This document shows positions 61,644 to 64,000 of a stretch of DNA of 64,000 nt, one piece after another (within the stretch, counting starts at the first letter, position 1; each line of letters begins with the position of its first letter). The position numbers and the translations under genes are program-made. Under the pieces are notes generated by a model. That model had not been told where the DNA came from. It saw nothing but the letters and a program-made list of their open reading frames with translations, and ran no database searches. Origin of the DNA: Occallatibacter gabretensis (GTDB taxonomy: Bacteria; Acidobacteriota; Terriglobia; Terriglobales; Acidobacteriaceae); contig NZ_LAIJ01000009.1 of the NCBI RefSeq assembly GCF_001449115.1, positions 1,866,114-1,930,113 of the forward strand, read 5' to 3'.

Positions 61644-63257
61644 ATGAAAAACGTTAGAAACAGAGTTTTGCTGATCGTCGCTGTCCTTCTGGTTTGCATT
61701 TACGGCATCCTTGGCATTCCCAAAGGTCTGAGCGGCCCGGCGCTTCTTGAGGCCATCACCAAGAACATTCACCTGGGCCTCGACCTCAAGGGCGGCGCGC
61801 ATCTCATCCTGCGCGTGAAGGTACAGGAAGCCGTCTCCGCTGAGACCGACAACACCGTCGCGCAGCTCCAGCAGGATTTGAAGAAGGCCAATACCGCCTT
61901 TACTCGCATCTACAAGCCGGACCCAGCCAAACCTACCGTCATCTCTGTTGAGGGCGTTCCCGCTGCCGCCGCCAGCCAGTTCCGTACCGCGCTGGATACA
62001 AAGTACGGCACGGAGTACGACTACTCGAGCGCCAACGGCACGTACACGCTCACAATGAAGCCGACCTACCAGTCCGACCTTGAGAAGCGTACCCTCCAGC
62101 AGTCCATCGAGACCATTCGTGATCGCGTCGATACCCTTGGCGTTAGCGAGCCTGTAATTCAGGAGTACAACCTCGGCGCCGATCAGATTCTCGTTGAACT
62201 GCCCGGCGTATCGGACCTCGAGGGTATCAAGCGGCTTCTTCAGGAAACGGCGCGTCTTGAAATTCACGCGGTCGTCGGCGGTCCGTTTCCCACCGAGCAG
62301 GCTGCCCTCGCATCCGTTCCCGGCGGCGTCATCCCGCCTGACCAGGTCATGCTTCATGCCCCTGGCGCCATTGGCAGCCGTTCGGACGCTGACAGCGTCT
62401 ATCTCCTCCAGCGCGCGGCAGTGGTCAAGGGCAATGACTTCCGCTCCGCTGAGTCAGCCACCAACCCCGACACTGGCCAGCGCATGGTCCGCTTCACTCT
62501 GACCACGGACGCCGGCGACACCTTCTACGAGTACACCAGCCACAACGTCGGTTCCGCTATGGCCGTCGTTATGGGCAGCACTGTCCGCGAAGTCGCCAAC
62601 ATCCGGAGCGGCATCCGCGATCAGGGCGATATTGAAGGCTCCTTCAGCGAAGACGAAGTCGCCTCACTCTCGAAGCTCCTCCGCACCGGTGCTCTGCCCG
62701 CTTCGCTTGAAGAGATTGAAACCCGGACAGTAGGCGCGTCGCTCGGCGCGGACTCCATCAAGGAAGGCGTTACGGCAGCCGTCGTCGGCGTGCTCGTCGT
62801 GATGCTCTTCATGCTCGTTTATTACAAGGGATCAGGCATCAATGCGGATCTCGCGTTGCTGCTGAACCTGCTGATTCTTCTTGGCTTCATGGGCTTCTCC
62901 ACGGCGACGCTTACACTGCCCGGCATCGCCGGCGTCATCCTGACCATCGGTATGGGCGTCGACTCGAACGTGCTGATCTTCGAGCGTATCCGTGAGGAAA
63001 TTCGCGAAGGCAAATCGGCAGCCGCCGCTGTTGAGCAGGGATTTGGCCACGCATGGATCACCATCGTGGATACTCACGTGACAACGATCGTCTCAGCAGC
63101 CATCCTGTTCCTCTTCGGCACTGGCCCGGTCAAGGGCTTCGCCACCACGCTGACATTCGGCTTGCTGGCCAACCTCTTCACCGCGGTCTTTGTCTCGCGC
63201 ACCATCTTTGACGCGCACCTGAACAAGCTCAAGACCGGACAGATGGTCTCCATCTAG
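61644..63257 (+). CDS. secD: Protein translocase subunit SecD
   Basis: 537 aa. Membrane segment at the N-terminus, the large periplasmic P1 domain (HLGLDLKGGAHLILRV, then RDRVDTLGVSEPVIQ) and a C-terminal RND-type bundle with GVDSNVLIFERIREE and the essential Asp. Uses proton motive force to complete secretion. Length is typical. Confidence 0.97.
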   Translation: MKNVRNRVLLIVAVLLVCIYGILGIPKGLSGPALLEAITKNIHLGLDLKGGAHLILRVKVQEAVSAETDNTVAQLQQDLKKANTAFTRIYKPDPAKPTVISVEGVPAAAASQFRTALDTKYGTEYDYSSANGTYTLTMKPTYQSDLEKRTLQQSIETIRDRVDTLGVSEPVIQEYNLGADQILVELPGVSDLEGIKRLLQETARLEIHAVVGGPFPTEQAALASVPGGVIPPDQVMLHAPGAIGSRSDADSVYLLQRAAVVKGNDFRSAESATNPDTGQRMVRFTLTTDAGDTFYEYTSHNVGSAMAVVMGSTVREVANIRSGIRDQGDIEGSFSEDEVASLSKLLRTGALPASLEEIETRTVGASLGADSIKEGVTAAVVGVLVVMLFMLVYYKGSGINADLALLLNLLILLGFMGFSTATLTLPGIAGVILTIGMGVDSNVLIFERIREEIREGKSAAAAVEQGFGHAWITIVDTHVTTIVSAAILFLFGTGPVKGFATTLTFGLLANLFTAVFVSRTIFDAHLNKLKTGQMVSI

Positions 63258-63305
63258 GGTCGAATGACGAGGGACGAAAACCCATCGTCATGGGGAACTA
63301 AAAAT

Positions 63306-63385
63306 TTTGAAGGGGCACGGTTTGAGCCGTGCCGAGAACGCAAAAAAAGATTCCGGGGGCTTTTAGCCCTCGCTGCAGGAAGGCA
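63306..63385. repeat. REP-like dispersed repeat, copy 3, between secD and secF
   Basis: Hairpin 1 at 63314-63333 (GGCACGG ... CCGTGCC), then a GGGCTTTTAGCCC hairpin near 63357-63369 and GCAGGAAGG. Same order as copies 1 and 2. It lies in the secD-secF gap, where it may tune their relative expression. Confidence 0.65.
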
Positions 63386-63394
63386 GAAACTTCA

Positions 63395-64000
63395 GTGGAA
63401 CTTTTTCACGGTGTCAACATCGACTGGCTTGGAAAGAAGTGGTATTTCCTCGCCTTTTCGTTGATCTTCAGCGTCGCTGGCCTCATTTCCATGGGCATTC
63501 ATCTCGCTCAGACTGGCAGTCCTGTGCCTCTGGGCGTGGACTTCCGCGGCGGCACAGAGGTTCAGGTTCAGTTCGCCAACCCGCCGGACATCGGCGCCAT
63601 CCGCACAGCCGTCAGCTCCGCCGGCATCACAGACGCCAAGATCCAGTCCTACGGCGGCGATGTCAGCCGCAACGAGGTCCTTATCAGCCTTCCCGAGCAG
63701 AAGAATGAGACTTCGCTCGATCAAGGGCGCCAGGCGATCGTCAGCGCGCTCAAGACGCACTACAACAACCCCTTCGATGAGGCCAAGGGCGTCAAGGTCG
63801 ATGTCGTCGGCCCTACAGTCGGCAAGCAGCTCCGGAATAAGGCCATCATGGCCACGCTCTACTCACTGCTCGGCATGCTGGTCTACCTCTGGTTCCGCTT
63901 CCAGCTCATCTATGGTGTGGCCGCCGTCATTGCCTGCTTCCATGACACGCTTATCACCATTGGTTTTTTCTCGCTCACCGGCCAGGAGATCTCGCTCACC
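63395..64000 (+). CDS. secF: Protein translocase subunit SecF (3' end cut off)
   Basis: First 202 codons from GTG 63395, GGAAGG upstream. Contains the N-terminal membrane segment (WYFLAFSLIFSVAGLI), the P4-type periplasmic region (GVDFRGGTEVQVQF, VVGPTVGKQLRNKA) and the start of the second transmembrane section (FRFQLIYGVAAVIACFHD). The frame is open to the window edge. Confidence 0.95.
   Translation, partial: MELFHGVNIDWLGKKWYFLAFSLIFSVAGLISMGIHLAQTGSPVPLGVDFRGGTEVQVQFANPPDIGAIRTAVSSAGITDAKIQSYGGDVSRNEVLISLPEQKNETSLDQGRQAIVSALKTHYNNPFDEAKGVKVDVVGPTVGKQLRNKAIMATLYSLLGMLVYLWFRFQLIYGVAAVIACFHDTLITIGFFSLTGQEISLT

Overview
The window looks like a chromosomal segment of an acidobacterium, probably class Terriglobia, family Acidobacteriaceae. 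The reasons are the moderately high GC content, two large TonB-dependent receptors with an N-terminal carboxypeptidase-regulatory domain, an S53 (pro-kumamolisin) protease, paired TldD and PmbA, a DUF4199/LuxR pair, and a MoxR/DUF58/DUF4350/DUF4129 operon. This placement is inferred from gene content and was not tested by phylogeny. No rRNA, tRNA, CRISPR array, transposase or integrase was recognised.

Left part (1-22 kb), mostly single genes and short operons. A TonB-dependent receptor is cut by the left edge and has LacI-type operator-like palindromes, a promoter and a terminator hairpin upstream. RDD-family and SpoIIM-family membrane proteins are divergent with overlapping start codons. Next come an exported thioredoxin-like protein, an exported MsrB and a GAF protein resembling free methionine-R-sulfoxide reductase. 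They are followed by a CHY zinc-finger protein, a Rieske oxygenase, a lipoprotein and small helical protein divergent from a DUF2235 hydrolase, a transglutaminase, a NagX-like acyltransferase, an S53 protease, an OPT transporter, an orphan PstS-like fusion, a threonine aldolase, an SDR, a PD-(D/E)XK-like protein and a DinB protein.

Middle (22-32 kb). tldD and pmbA are co-directional but separated by about 4 kb of opposite-strand genes: DUF4199, a membrane LuxR regulator, an unknown secreted protein and an ankyrin protein. A diverged 60-bp copy of the tldD 3' end lies at 25551-25610, so the DUF4199/LuxR cassette sits between two tldD ends. A 31-nt element is shared by the LuxR and unknown-gene upstream regions. 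A strongly structured intergenic element lies at 27772-27880.

Housekeeping run (29.6-46.3 kb): UvrC-like GIY-YIG protein, DUF4126, rpe, a BamD-like protein, nadC, birA, coaX, an unknown gene, rlmD and comEC, mostly on the plus strand. The second TonB receptor is convergent with comEC, and obg is divergent from it.

Minus-strand operon (46.3-55.1 kb). Eight genes overlap by 1-4 nt at every junction: four related polytopic membrane proteins, then DUF4129, DUF4350, MoxR AAA+ ATPase and DUF58. It resembles a dedicated membrane-associated MoxR chaperone system and is the best candidate here for an undescribed machine.

Right end (55.4-64 kb): a small membrane-peptide ORF, a LolA-like lipoprotein with mltG, ruvX, gatC-gatA, an unknown secreted protein, and yajC-secD-secF. 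secF is cut by the right edge. REP-like repeats occur at 5.5, 27.6 and 63.3 kb, the last between secD and secF.
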